64,000 bases of DNA from Apis mellifera (taxonomy: Eukaryota > Arthropoda > Insecta > Hymenoptera > Apidae): contig NC_037638.1 of NCBI RefSeq assembly GCF_003254395.2, forward strand, positions 4,578,001 through 4,642,000, written 5' to 3'. Positions 50,101-61,165 of the stretch are shown in pieces. The notes beneath the pieces were generated by a model, which saw only the letters and a list, made by a program, of their open reading frames with translations, was not told where the DNA came from and made no database searches. Position 1 is the stretch's first letter. Each line of letters starts with the position of its first letter. The translations under genes were made by a program, and so were the position numbers.

Positions 50101-51678
50101 AAAGATATTTGTTTGCATTTTGACTTACAGTTTATTAATACTAAATATTTTGTTATAAAATTATTTAAATTAAAATTTTTCCTTTCATCGTCATATATTG
50201 TATCGATTAAATTTTTGTTAGATTTACACAAGCATTTGTTGATGTAAAAGAACGTGAACGAAGCTTTAAAAGAGGTAGCAGAGAACAAGGTAGAAGTCTG
50301 ATGAATCTTCATAATAACGAAGCTGGACGTAGGGTAAATTTCATTTTTTCATTTTCATTAATTTTTTTATTTTATTAAATAATGGCAAAAAATAATTAAA
50401 GTAGAAATATATATAAAATATCATATATTAATATTTTTTATTAGTTGTCAAATTATTTGGTTCTTTATTAAATCAATAATTTTTTTAAAGGCGGTTATAA
50501 AACGATCCAAAGTAACATGCAAGTGTCATGGAGTTTCTGGAAGTTGCAGTTTAATTACTTGCTGGCAGCAACTTGCATCATTTCGAGAAATTGGTATATC
50601 TTCCTTACTATAACTATTTTTAACAATAATTTAAATTATTTATGTGAAACATAATAGAATAATTTTTAAATACTACTTTTTATATCATCTATTTTATATT
50701 CATATTCCATACATTTATTATAATTCTGAAATATTTAATTATATTATAATTAATTATATTAAATTTAATTATAATATAATTAAATTTTTTGAATATCGTT
50801 AAAAGAAAAAAAATAAACAATAGTAAAATAAATAAAATTTAAAATTATTTCTCATCTCAACAATTTGTAATAATTTCATGAAAAATTAATTGTTTTTACA
50901 GGTGATTTTCTTTTAGATAAATACGATGGAGCAACAGAAGTCAGAGTAAACAGACGTGGCCGTCTATCTATGAGAGATCCAAGATTTTCGTTACCTACAG
51001 CGAATGATTTAGTTTATTTGGATGACTCTCCAAACTATTGTCTTCCTAATGAAACACTTGGATCATTAGGTAAACATTTTTTTTAAAAATGAAATTTTAA
51101 TAAAAAATAAAATTAGTTTAAACAGATTAAATTTTAATATAATTTTTTCTAATTTTATATCATGAAATTTTAAGAATGTGTATTTATATAATATCTATAA
51201 TATATTTATAATATATTTATATATCTGCAAAAATACAATTAAAATATTTAATTGTAATCGATTAATTTGTTAAATCTTTTAATTCCAGAATAAAACTATA
51301 TTTGTTCTATATCATAATATACACATAAATGCAAACATTGTACATATGTATGAACACGTTTACTTATATTTATATATACAATGTTTTAAAAAATGTACAT
51401 GTGTCTTTTTATATAATTTATTTCGGAAATTTCAGAAATATTAAATAAGTTTATATAAGTTTTTAAAGAAGAATAAATAATGTTTATTAGGTACACACGG
51501 AAGAATTTGCAACAGAACATCGTCTGGCATGGATGGATGTAATCTCCTTTGTTGTGGTAGAGGTTATAATACACAAAAATCAACGATCAAAGAAAGATGC
51601 GAATGCAAATTTCGTTGGTGTTGTTTTGTTGAATGCAAAACTTGTGTCAAAAGCGTAGATATTTATACTTGCAAATAA
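44125..51678 (+). CDS. WntA: Wnt ligand, best match WntA (Wnt5 alternative)
   Basis: Seven exons: 44125-44204, 48965-49230, 49797-49977, 50222-50333, 50491-50593, 50902-51069 and 51491-51678, giving 365 aa. Exon 1 encodes a signal peptide (MAACSGLLIILRLLLIAVAS) and joins in frame through a GTGAGT donor to TWINIGLQHYPQLDTAQMM. Wnt landmarks are GLSQGQGKLCQL, ECQHQFHDRRWNCST, SRETAFVHAITTAGVVYSIS, WIWGGCGDNLEYGYKF, MNLHNNEAGRR, the acylation motif CHGVSGSC (residues 225-232), FREIGDFLLDKYDGATEV, DLVYLDDSPNYC, GSLGTHGRICNRTSSGMDGC, LCCGRGYNTQKS, CECKFRWCCFVECKTC and the terminal YTCK. N-glycosylation sequons occur at NCS, NET and NRT. The RGYNTQK and RDPRFSLPTA features point to WntA, a ligand lost in flies and known in butterflies for wing patterning. 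Exon 1 is GC-rich while the others are AT-rich. A cryptic acceptor (TTTGCAG) just before the ATG suggests an upstream noncoding exon. Confidence 0.93.
46055..46075. repeat. (GA)n microsatellite
   Basis: About ten GA units in the Wnt first intron; GAGA-factor-like sequence. Confidence 0.9.
46249..46272. repeat. (GA)n microsatellite
   Basis: About twelve GA units, the second such run within 200 bp. Confidence 0.9.
47176..47264. repeat. two short tandem repeats, 20-bp and 15-bp units
   Basis: GATATACGTCATAC occurs twice 20 bp apart (47177 and 47197). It is followed by about three copies of a TCGAATCTCGATAWA-like 15-bp unit (47213-47264). Confidence 0.75.
47977..47998. repeat. (TC)n microsatellite
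   Basis: About eleven TC units in the Wnt first intron, opposite in orientation to the two GA runs. Confidence 0.9.
48523..48552. repeat. (GAAA)n microsatellite
   Basis: Six or so GAAA units at the edge of a GC-rich block 400 bp before Wnt exon 2. Confidence 0.85.
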
Positions 51679-53450
51679 AATTTAAATTAATCACATTTAA
51701 TAACTTTTAAAAAAATATTTACCTTTTGTGATATAATTTTTTTCATATTTCAGATAAATATAAATTATTAAAAAAGATCACATTTCTTATGTATATATAT
51801 ATAAGATATATTATTGTCATATTCCGAAATTAGTCAATATTTACCTTAACAAAATTCTATTAAGCTATCTATTAAATGCTAGTTAATTCCAAATATAATA
51901 AAATAATTTTAAAAAATTGAAATTAAAATTTTGATAGTTTTTATCAGATAAAAGTAATTTTTATTGTATTGAAGTATATAGTTAAAAAAAAAATTTACAT
52001 TAATATAATTAGATAATGTATCAATCGGAAGATATTTTTTCGCATTTCATTTTTACTTCTATTTTTCTTTAAATTAGTTGCATCCACTATATAAATACTA
52101 TAATATTTTAAAATATTTCATAATTCTAATATTATTAGAAATTATAGAAGTTATAGAAAAATGATTTTAACTTTAAAAAAATAAAAACAATTATAAATGA
52201 GGCATTGATGAATTTTGAATTCGATCAGTAATATATGTATTTCTTAAAATTATAATATTTAAAAAAATATTTTAATAGAATATTTATTTATTTTTATCAT
52301 TATTTAGAAAATTTTATATTATATCATATTTGACTAAATATATATTAATTTTTTATTTTATACTATTATAGATTCTTTTAAAAATTGACAAACAAATAAA
52401 TATAAATAGTGTTTTATTGTTTTAATAATTTAATTAAGTTAATATCTTAAAAATTATGAATTTTATAAGAAAAATTTTATATTACATTATCAGTATTCAA
52501 AATTCAAATTTTAATTTATAATTTGAAAAGTATTATTATTGCTTAAGATTAAATATATAAATTAATTTTCCATATGTATATGTGTGCAGGATTTCCTATA
52601 AAATTTCGATAAATAAAAATTTTTTTTATAAATTTAATAAAATAAGAAAAGAAAAATACAAGATAATCAATTTTTTTTTAAATTAAACTTTTAATTTTTT
52701 ATTTATATTATTATTTTTTTTGTATATTTACTTTTAAATGAAAAATTAATCAATAAAATAATATGTATATATGAACTTTACACAAATTTTTTATGAATAT
52801 ATATTATTCATTATATTATACAATAGTCAATTAATATATAATATATTCAAAATATCTAAACATTATTTAAATTACAATAATTATATAATTTAAAATCTGT
52901 GGTTTCATATTCATTATAAAAGAAAATTAATAAAAGATATAAATTTTTTGAGATAAGTAAATAATTTATTATCAATAATTAATAATAAAATGATCAAATG
53001 ATCATGATATAATAATAATTATTAATGCAGTATTATATCTGCAAAAAATTTTATTATAAAATAAATCAATTTAATTACTACTTTTTGTACTATTATTATT
53101 AATTTATATAATATATTAATGTAATAATGATCCTGCACAATTATATTTAACATTATTAAGCATTATAAATTTATTATATTTATCATAAATATATTTTATT
53201 TAATATTAATAAATAATCATTATTTATTATTATCTTTATATAATGTATACTGTACAAATTTATATATTTGTGTTAAAATAAGTATAATAAAAATAAGTGA
53301 TATTAAAATAAAAATTGTGTTTCTAAATATTTTGTTACATGTTTCAATAATTTAAAAAAAAAATCTGCAAAAAATCAAAAATCAAAATTGAAAAATTAAT
53401 ATCATATTTTGGTTTATTATATAATAACTTATAATTAGAAAAATTTATTT

Positions 53451-53486
<36 letters not shown>

Positions 53487-53578
53487 TTATAAATATATAT
53501 ATTATAATTTAAATTTATTATCATATACATTCATTATATAACATTCATTGTTATATAACATTCACATATAATTAAAAA
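51679..53578. other. convergent spacer, Wnt / mRpL18
   Basis: About 1.9 kb of very AT-rich DNA with no GC-richer blocks, unlike the upstream side of the Wnt gene. It ends in a (TA)n run at about 53454-53482. It presumably holds the Wnt 3' UTR; no gene is supportable. Confidence 0.6.
53454..53482. repeat. (TA)n microsatellite
   Basis: An uninterrupted TA run of about 28 bp, 100 bp beyond the mRpL18 stop codon. Confidence 0.9.
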
Positions 53579-54469
53579 CTATTCATATATTTCCCAAGGT
53601 TTCTCTGGATGCACTAATATACCAGGTTTTGGAACTTTATATCTTTCTGGTTCTTTCAAGCAAATTCCATTTTCTGATAATGTATCTAATAGTAATTGTA
53701 CCTTAGATCCAACAGCAATTGAATTATTAACATATATTTCAGATATACCACTTTCTAAGCAACGTTGTGCAAGCACACGTCCTACAAATTTGAATGCTAT
53801 AACATCTCTTGTGCTAAAATATAATTTATAAAATTTTTTTATTTTATATTTTAACATATTTATTTATTAATATTTTTTAAATTTCTATAACTTCATAATT
53901 ATAATACAATAAAAAGCGTTGTATTATTTATATTCAAAAATTAAAAAATTTTAAATACTTTATAAGTATATATCAAGTATCAATAATTGAAATTATATAT
54001 AAACTTATATACAAACCTATATAATTGTTTTTTTATTCCCCATTCTTTACTTGAGACTGTAATAACAGGACCATTTTCAAAATGATGTATTTCTGTTATA
54101 ATATTACGCTGAGTGGTATATATTTCAAGTCTAAATAAATTTTTAAAATGATAAATATTAAAAAAACAAAATTAGAAAATAATAAAAAATATATAATAAT
54201 ATGAATTAAAATTTTTTAATATAAAATATTATTAAGGTTATATTAAAAAAATAATCATATAATAATTATAATACGAAAATAATTATGTCTTACTTATGCC
54301 AAAATGCAGTTTCACGTGCATCAAGGGCATAACCTATCGGTTTTCTGGCGATCCTTAAACGTTCTAAATTTCGTGGATTACGGTTTATGATTTCCTTACA
54401 GTTTTCTATTATTTCTGCATTTCCATGTATTTGTCTTTTAATTAAATTATTTAAAGATATTCGAAACAT
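53579..54469 (-). CDS. mRpL18: Mitochondrial large-subunit ribosomal protein L18 (uL18m)
   Basis: Three exons on the minus strand: 54294-54469, 54017-54130 and 53579-53813, giving 174 aa. The N-terminus MFRISLNNLIKRQIHGNAE is a plausible mitochondrial presequence. NRNPRNLERLRIARKPIGY and AFWHKLEIYTTQRNIITEIHH match the mitochondrial L18 family, as do the second half VIAFKFVGRVLAQRCLESGI and the C-terminal PKPGILVHPEKPWEIYE. The L18 fold contacts the central protuberance of the large mitoribosomal subunit. The ATG at 54469 was preferred over an upstream in-frame TTG. It is head-to-head with PHF12 (673 bp between start codons). Confidence 0.93.
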
Positions 54470-55142
54470 TTTCAAATTTTAAATATATGAATAATCTTAT
54501 CTATTCAAATACTAATAAAATGCACATATATTTTCAATTAAAGTCTTAATAATTTTAAATATTTTGAGATATATAATCATAAATTATAACAACTTGGTTA
54601 ACTCTTCTCGCAACAATGCTTGATGAGGAATAATATTTTTACAATATCTACATATATTATTGAATTTAATGCAATTAAAATTATAAAAAATTAAATATAA
54701 AAATTGTTATATAAATATAAAATTTTATTTAACAAAACTTATATGTTATATAAATATATATACATATATACTTAAAATTATTTCAGTTATTTTAAACAAT
54801 TATGATATAAAAATAATAATTATCATGAAAACTTAAAATATTTGTATTAATACAAAATAACAAATAAATAAGTAAATATATATATACATATATGTATATA
54901 TATATATCATTTAAATAAATTTTTTTTCAAATTTTAAATTTTTATTCAGAGGCAGCACAATCTACAATCCTTTATAGGGATACAATCTTCATATCTAATA
55001 TTTTGTTTTTCTAAGTTTTAAACATAACCAACTTATATATGAAAAATGAGAATTAAGAATAGATATATGCTTTACAATTAAACAAATGTTTATTAACAAT
55101 AAGAAAATTTTATATTATTAAGAAATAAAAATTAATTTTAAA
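54470..55142. other. divergent promoter region, mRpL18 / PHF12
   Basis: A 673-bp AT-rich interval between two start codons, a candidate bidirectional promoter. It contains short TA-rich runs at 54875-54908 and a slightly more complex block around 54945-55010. Confidence 0.5.
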
Positions 55143-57470
55143 ATGGGTACTGTAGAATATGGTTTTCCAATGGTTGGTGGTTTAATGCCAGTAAGTATAA
55201 ATAAAAAAAATATAATTAATTTATATATAAAATTATATCATGCATGTAATTTTGTAAATATATTTATAATATATTTATATATATTTTAAGTATTTGACTT
55301 CAATTTTTAATTTTTATATTGTTAGCAAATTCAAGCTCTTATAGCACCACCTGTATCAGAAGATTCTAAAACAGCAAAAAATAAGAAAGATAAGGAAGAA
55401 AAAAAGCATCCATATTTTAAAAGAAGAGGACGTGGTCATAATCGTGATATTTGTGATGCTTGTCGAGATGGAGGAGAACTTATATGTTGTGACAAATGTC
55501 CTGCATCATATCATTTACAATGCCAGTGAGTTTAGATATTTGATTGAAAATAAAAGAAATGAGAATCAATTTTTCTTATTTTTGAAATATATTTTATGTT
55601 ATTTTGAAATTGTTAAATCTTATTTATATAATCATTTTTAGTTATCCAGCTGTGGATCCAGCAGATATTCCTAATGGAGAATGGTTGTGTTATGCTTGTC
55701 GATGTGCATCAAAAAGAAATCTTTTAGATAATAAAGGAAATGAAAAAAACAAAAAAAAATCTGCATTAGAAATGCTAGCTTTAGCAGCATCTTTAGTTAA
55801 TCCCAGAGAATTTGAATTACCTAAAGAATTGCAATTACCAATTATGTTTCCTGGTAGTAATAAAATAGATTATGTTTCAGGTAGAAGAGGAAAGCAACAA
55901 AGTGGAAGTAATAATGGTATATATTATTAATTTTTTATAAATAATTATTATATAAATTATTTTTAACTATAAAATATCTTTTTCTTAGTAGGAAAAAGTC
56001 ATTGTTTAGATAACAATTTAATGGTACCTTTGCCAGCACGATTGTGCTTTGAATGTGGTCGTAGTTGCAGAAAAGCACCTTTAATTGCATGTGATTATTG
56101 TCCATTATATTTTCATCAAGACTGTTTAGACCCACCACTCACAGCTTTTCCAATTGGAAGATGGATGTGTCCTAATCATCCAAATCATTTCATAGATCAG
56201 AATTTATTAACATCATGTAGAGTAACAGAACGTATTAAACTTTGGGATAAATATGCTAATCAACGTATAGATCAACATGCTGTAAAATTGGACTTTTTGC
56301 GGAAAGCACGTGCAACAAATCCACTTTTTCGTACAAAAATTAAATTAGAAGGTCGTACAAGAGTAAAGGTACCGTGTTCTGTTAAATTTCATTATGAACA
56401 TCCACCAGAATTAGATCCTATACAATTTTATCATGATGCTGTTATAAGACCAGTGATTAAAGATAAAAATATGCAAAATGTAGAAAATAATGATAATAAA
56501 TCTCCTAAAATAGAAAATACAGAAGTACAAAATTTGGGAGAATTAATGGAAGTAGAAAATGAAATTGAAGAAAACAATGAAATAAAAGAAGAAATTAATT
56601 TAGAAGAGACAAATAGTATGGAAATTAGTATTAAACAAGAAGAAAAAATAGAAGAAAAAAATACAATTGAAACTAAATGTGATGATAATAATAGTACTGA
56701 ATATTATGCAGAACAATATGGTTATGATATAAAAGAAGGTATACAGTTACTTGAACGACCAGTTTTGGAAATATTGGCATTACAACGTTTAGAACAAATA
56801 TTAGATCCAGATGGAGAAAATTATGATATAATTAATTGCCAGATGAAAGCCAGAGCAGCATTGTTTTCTTTAAATCACAAACCTAAACCACCAGCTTTTA
56901 TGGTTCATAAAACATTAACTATTGGAAGTGGTCCAAATTGTGATTTAGTTTTATCTAATTATGGTAACTGCAATTTTACATCCTCAAAACACGCTATTAT
57001 TTTCTTTGATGAGGTGATAATAATTATTTTAACATTAATTTTATTAAATGGTAAGGGATATAATATTATCTTAATTATTTATATTTTTTTATTTACAGAG
57101 TACCAAACGTTATGAATTATTAAATTATAGTGAATATGGAACAGTGGTTGATAATGTACTTTATTCTTGTAACTATACAGGCGTCATAGAACAAGTAAAG
57201 GAAGAAATTGATGATAAATTATCAATGAGTAAGGAGCAAGAAACAACAGATGCAGTAAAAGCTATTATAAAGGAAAAATTATTGTCTCAAGATCAAATAG
57301 AAGATCAAAAAGTATTATGTAAATGTAATTCAACAAGATTGGAGACAAAAAATAAAAATCATTTAGAAGAAGGATGGGAAGGAAGTGCTATTGTTGCTCA
57401 TGGATCAACATTGACATTTGGATGTCTAATGTTTGTATTTAATACGATAAATGCACATTTAGAACGATAA
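55143..57470 (+). CDS. PHF12: PHD finger protein 12 homologue
   Basis: Five exons: 55143-55190, 55326-55525, 55642-55916, 55989-57013 and 57099-57470, giving 639 aa. PHD finger 1 (about residues 58-104) reads CDACRDGGELICCDKCPASY and ends in NGEWLCYACRC. PHD finger 2 (about 194-240) reads CFECGRSCRKAPLIACDYCP and ends in RWMCPNHPNHF. Between residues about 330 and 420 lies a Glu/Asn-rich linker. A C-terminal FHA-like domain begins near AFMVHKTLTIGSGPNCDLVL, includes the SSKHA core motif, and ends in AHGSTLTFGCLMFVF. PHF12 is a SIN3/HDAC co-repressor subunit that reads histone H3 and phosphoinositides. The protein is shorter than the human one (about 1000 aa), mainly in the linker. Confidence 0.95.
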
Positions 57471-57544
57471 ATCATTATAATGTAAATATTTTATCATTTT
57501 TATGTACAGATATTTTCGTAAACCAACGTTAATTAAATTAATGA

Positions 57545-57550
57545 AATAAA
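57545..57550 (+). promoter_or_regulatory. probable PHF12 polyadenylation signal
   Basis: AATAAA 75 nt after the PHF12 stop. Confidence 0.55.
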
Positions 57551-57623
57551 TTTTTTTATTTGACATTATTTTCATCTCACAGGTATTAGAAAATAAATTT
57601 TAAAGAATGTTTTATAAAAATAT

Positions 57624-57629
57624 TTTATT
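57624..57629 (-). promoter_or_regulatory. probable GPN3 polyadenylation signal
   Basis: AATAAA on the minus strand 15 nt after the GPN3 stop and about 75 bp from the PHF12 signal on the other strand. The two transcripts probably abut or overlap. Confidence 0.5.
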
Positions 57630-57643
57630 GAGTAAAATCATTC

Positions 57644-58837
57644 TTATGTATTTGTATCATAACTTGTATCTTTATCATCATCGTCAATAAGTTCATCAAA
57701 ATCTTTAATTTTAACATCAGCATCCTCTCCATATTGAATAATATTATCAATTGTTAATTTAATATCTGCAATACTTTCTTCATTTTTTATATTTAATGGA
57801 TAAAAACGTACTAAGCTGTAGTCTTCTATAAGCCTTCCTATTGCTTCAGTGAGATTTCTATATTTTTCATTCCAAGGATCTTTTTCCATATCTGCCAATA
57901 AACTATGTGGATCAGGTTCTAAATATTTATCTAGCTGTTTTTTTGCACTTTTTGATAATAAATCCATTTTGCTAAGTATATTAATATGTGGTAGTTCTAA
58001 ATTTATCATTACACTAAGTGCAGCCATTGTACCAGATAAAAATTTTGATCCATCAACCATAAATTGACTATCTATTAGAAATATTCCACATATACGAAAA
58101 TTGAGATTTTGTAACATTGTTATTAATTGACGAATGACTGTCATATGTGTATATAATTCTATCTGACCTGGACAATCAAAAATAATATAATCATCGTCCA
58201 CATCACCTAATTTTTCTTCTAACCATGAGGAGTTTTCTATTAAATACCTATAAATAAAATTTAATGATAAATTTTATATCTTATATCTATAATTTTTATA
58301 TCTTACAAAACAATTTATTTTATGAACTTACTCCATACAAAATACAAGACCACCATTTGGTCCAAATCTTAATTCATCATCTTCCATTGCATCATCTAAT
58401 TGAATTAATTCTCTTATATCAACTAAAGGTTCATAATCAAAATATTCTGCTGCTGGATCTAAGTTTACTACTTCTACTATTTTCCTTTCATCTATTGCAT
58501 GTTGTTGCATAGCAGAACAATATGTAGACTGTCATATATAAAAAAAAAATTATACATTAATAATATCAAATACTAATTATATAATTTTATTTTATATTTA
58601 ATAATATAAAATACATAATTTATATTTAGAAAAAAAATATAAATATCATTATTTATTATTATATTAATATAACTATAAATTCATTTTCACATTTTTAATA
58701 AAATATAATTGAAAATAAAATACATATACGTTATTCATAATATACATTTTAAAATTGTAGATTTAAATAAAAAAGAAAAAAAAATACAATACCTTTCCGC
58801 TACCGGCTGGTCCCATTACAAGTTGTCCATATCTCAT
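57644..58837 (-). CDS. GPN3: GPN-loop GTPase 3
   Basis: Three exons on the minus strand: 58793-58837, 58332-58528 and 57644-58247, giving 281 aa. Visible motifs are the P-loop GPAGSGKST (split by the first intron between GSGK and ST), VVNLDPAAEYFDY, the diagnostic GPN loop in FGPNGGLVFCMEY, G3 DCPGQIELYTH, and the base-specificity motif SKMDLLSK. IQYGEDADVK and an acidic tail follow at the C-terminus. GPN3 acts with GPN1 in cytoplasmic assembly and nuclear import of RNA polymerase II. The 3' end is convergent with PHF12 (173 bp between stop codons), and the gene lies in tandem after RPA2. Confidence 0.97.
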
Positions 58838-59360
58838 TTTGATCGTTTTTAAATATATTATATGTAATGTATTAAATATATTTAAATAATATTAAATGAA
58901 ATACTCTGTCTAATCTTAATTATTAAAAGTTGAATCACATTTGTGAGAGAAGTTTAAGGTTATCAACTTTAACGATTTTGAGTAAAATATATAGGTTAGC
59001 GTTGCAGTTTGCACAATATAACTTTTTCAATGAAATAAGACTTTAATTACGAATATATAAATATTTTGTATTTTTTGCTAAAAATGGATAGAAAATAAAG
59101 ATTATAAATTTTTATGCATCAAATTTTCAATATGTTTATTATATAATTTTAAATAATACAAATTTATGTATATTTTTTTTAAATAATAATCTTAATACTA
59201 TCAATAGATCAGATAATTTTTATTTTTTTATTATGAATTTATAATAAAATTATAAAATATAAAAATAAAATGAGCTCTAAATAAATGTAAATAATTTTAA
59301 TTCTTAAATTTAATGAAATTTAATTTAATTAAAACTACATCTTATAGTATTTTATATAAT
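58838..59360. other. spacer, RPA2 3' end / GPN3 5' end
   Basis: A tandem-gene spacer of about 520 bp. The GPN3 promoter probably lies at 58900-59060, where a TTGTGAGAGAAG and GGTTAGCG-containing stretch is less AT-rich. No other gene. Confidence 0.5.
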
Positions 59361-60180
59361 TTAAGTTGTTTTAAAATGATCATCTGTACTTGTTGTATAT
59401 ATGTGACCTTCAGAAACTAAAAATTCTATAATATTATCTACATCTGATAAAATTGATTTTGGAACTTTCTTCTTAATCTCAGATCTTTCAATACCACATT
59501 CAGTATCATTTTGTGCATAAATAATTTTATAAACTAAACTTTGTTGTGATGACATTCCATAATGAAGATCATCTTCATTTGATACTTCATTTGTACTATT
59601 CTTTTTTAATTTTCTGTTTTTATTAAGTTTTGCTTCAGCTTTCAATGAAGCATAAATAACTTCAAGAATATGATTTGTTAATTCATTTAAATTTTGTAAT
59701 GGCAATAATCGTAAAATTAAAATATGACGTTTATCATTTTGTTCTCTAAGCATACCAACTATACGAACATATGTATTTACTTCTGCTACACGATCTGTTT
59801 CTTGTTTATTTGCTTCTAACCACTTGAGTGCAGTTATAGTACCTGAATGTATTAAAAATTGAATAAAGAATTAAAGGAGAAAAAACACAAAGAAAAAATA
59901 TAGCTATTTAAAAAAAAAAACCTGTATCATCTTCAATATCATATGATATTTTTGTTGCTGTTTCTTCAACATTGCGTATTAATCCAACAAATGTAAACAT
60001 ACGTGCTTTAATACCCCAAAATGTTGGATCTTCAATAGGAGAAATAGAATGTAACAATTTTATTGTCACTGGAATAAGAGTTTGAACTCTTTGTACATTT
60101 CCACCTTGTCCATCTTTCCGAGTATTACTCAGAAATCCACCATCAGAATTTATACTGGTATTTAAATTTGTTGACCACAT
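59361..60180 (-). CDS. RPA2: Replication protein A 32-kDa subunit
   Basis: Two exons on the minus strand: 59922-60180 and 59361-59842, giving 246 aa. It has a short Ser/Gly-rich N-terminus that would be the phosphorylated tail. The OB fold (DBD-D) is at about residues 40-165: LIPVTIKLLHSI, FTFVGLIRNVEETATKISYD, IEDDTGTITALKWLE and TYVRIVGMLREQ. A C-terminal winged helix (LVYKIIYAQ, then a SEIKKKVPKSILSDVDNIIEFLVSEGHIY stretch) binds repair and fork-restart partners. RPA2 is part of the trimeric single-strand DNA binding complex used in replication, repair and checkpoint signalling. Its only intron is 79 bp and has an odd donor, CAG followed by G and a run of about eleven T. Confidence 0.96.
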
Positions 60181-61165
60181 ATTGATATTTAATTATATAT
60201 AAAGACTTTTTAAAAAATAAAGTCTGTTGTCGAAACTTCAGTTTTGACAAATGGCTGAAGATCGAAAAGTATTAGTTAGAATAAATAAATTTACGCGCGA
60301 AAATATAACCATGATTTATATAAAGACTAGATTTGTAATTGAAAAATATATGTACAAATTTATGTTATTAATATTCATTCTTATAATTACAAATTTTATA
60401 TAATATATATTACGAATATTTTATATATTTTTATATATTTTATATATATATATATATATTTTTATACATAATTTTTATTGTATATTTTAATTGAATCTTA
60501 ATTTAATATCAAGTTTGGTTTATATCAAAATATTTAATTTAAATTTATTTATAAGATAAAAACAAAATTTATAAAATATAAATTAGAATTAGTATTTATC
60601 GAATACTTTTAAAATTAAAATCGTATTGATTTATTAAATATTTGTAATTAAAATAAAAATTTTGTGTATAATATAAAATTAAATCAAATATTGTTATAAT
60701 AATATAAATTAATGATTCATTATGATGAAATGATAATTTCAATTTTTTTTATCATGAATTAAAAAATTTGGATTTTGAATTAAATTATATATAAAATTAT
60801 ATATATTTATTGCATATTTATATTGTATATAAAATCTATAGATTAATATTTAATAGTAATTTTTAAAATAAATAATTAATTAATAATGATTTGTAAAATA
60901 AAAATAATTTTAATATTATAATAATAATTTCTTTATTTAATGTTCATATATATAAGATAAATAATTTATATTAATTTAAAAATATTCATATTTTCAAGAA
61001 AGGAAATTAAAATTATTTTTAAGTGAAATTTTTATCTTTTTTGAAGTCATAAAAAATCATATGCATATAAAAAAACTAATGTAAATGTGCCTTATGATAT
61101 GAATATGTAGCGGACGAAGGAAAACTTTGGTTTGTTGATTTAAAACTATCATAAAAAGTAGTATC
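60181..61165. other. divergent intergenic region, RPA2 / NAA25
   Basis: About 985 bp between start codons. The first 130 bp (60180-60310) and the last 100 bp (61090-61165) are less AT-rich and are likely promoters and 5' UTRs. The middle is low-complexity AT-rich with a TA-rich run near 60450. Confidence 0.5.

Noticed and set aside
48965..51678. Wnt gene considered as Wnt4 or Wnt5
   Set aside because: Wnt4 is disfavoured by GCSRSSRPRDLKRDWIWGGCGDN. Wnt5 cannot be fully excluded, but the C-terminal RGYNTQKSTIKERCECKF and short length without a long prodomain fit WntA better.
53579..54469. Whether the gene could be cytosolic ribosomal protein L5 (also an L18p member)
   Set aside because: Length (174 aa), presequence-like N-terminus and the PGILVHPEKPWEIYE tail match the mitochondrial L18 family; cytosolic L5 is about 300 aa.
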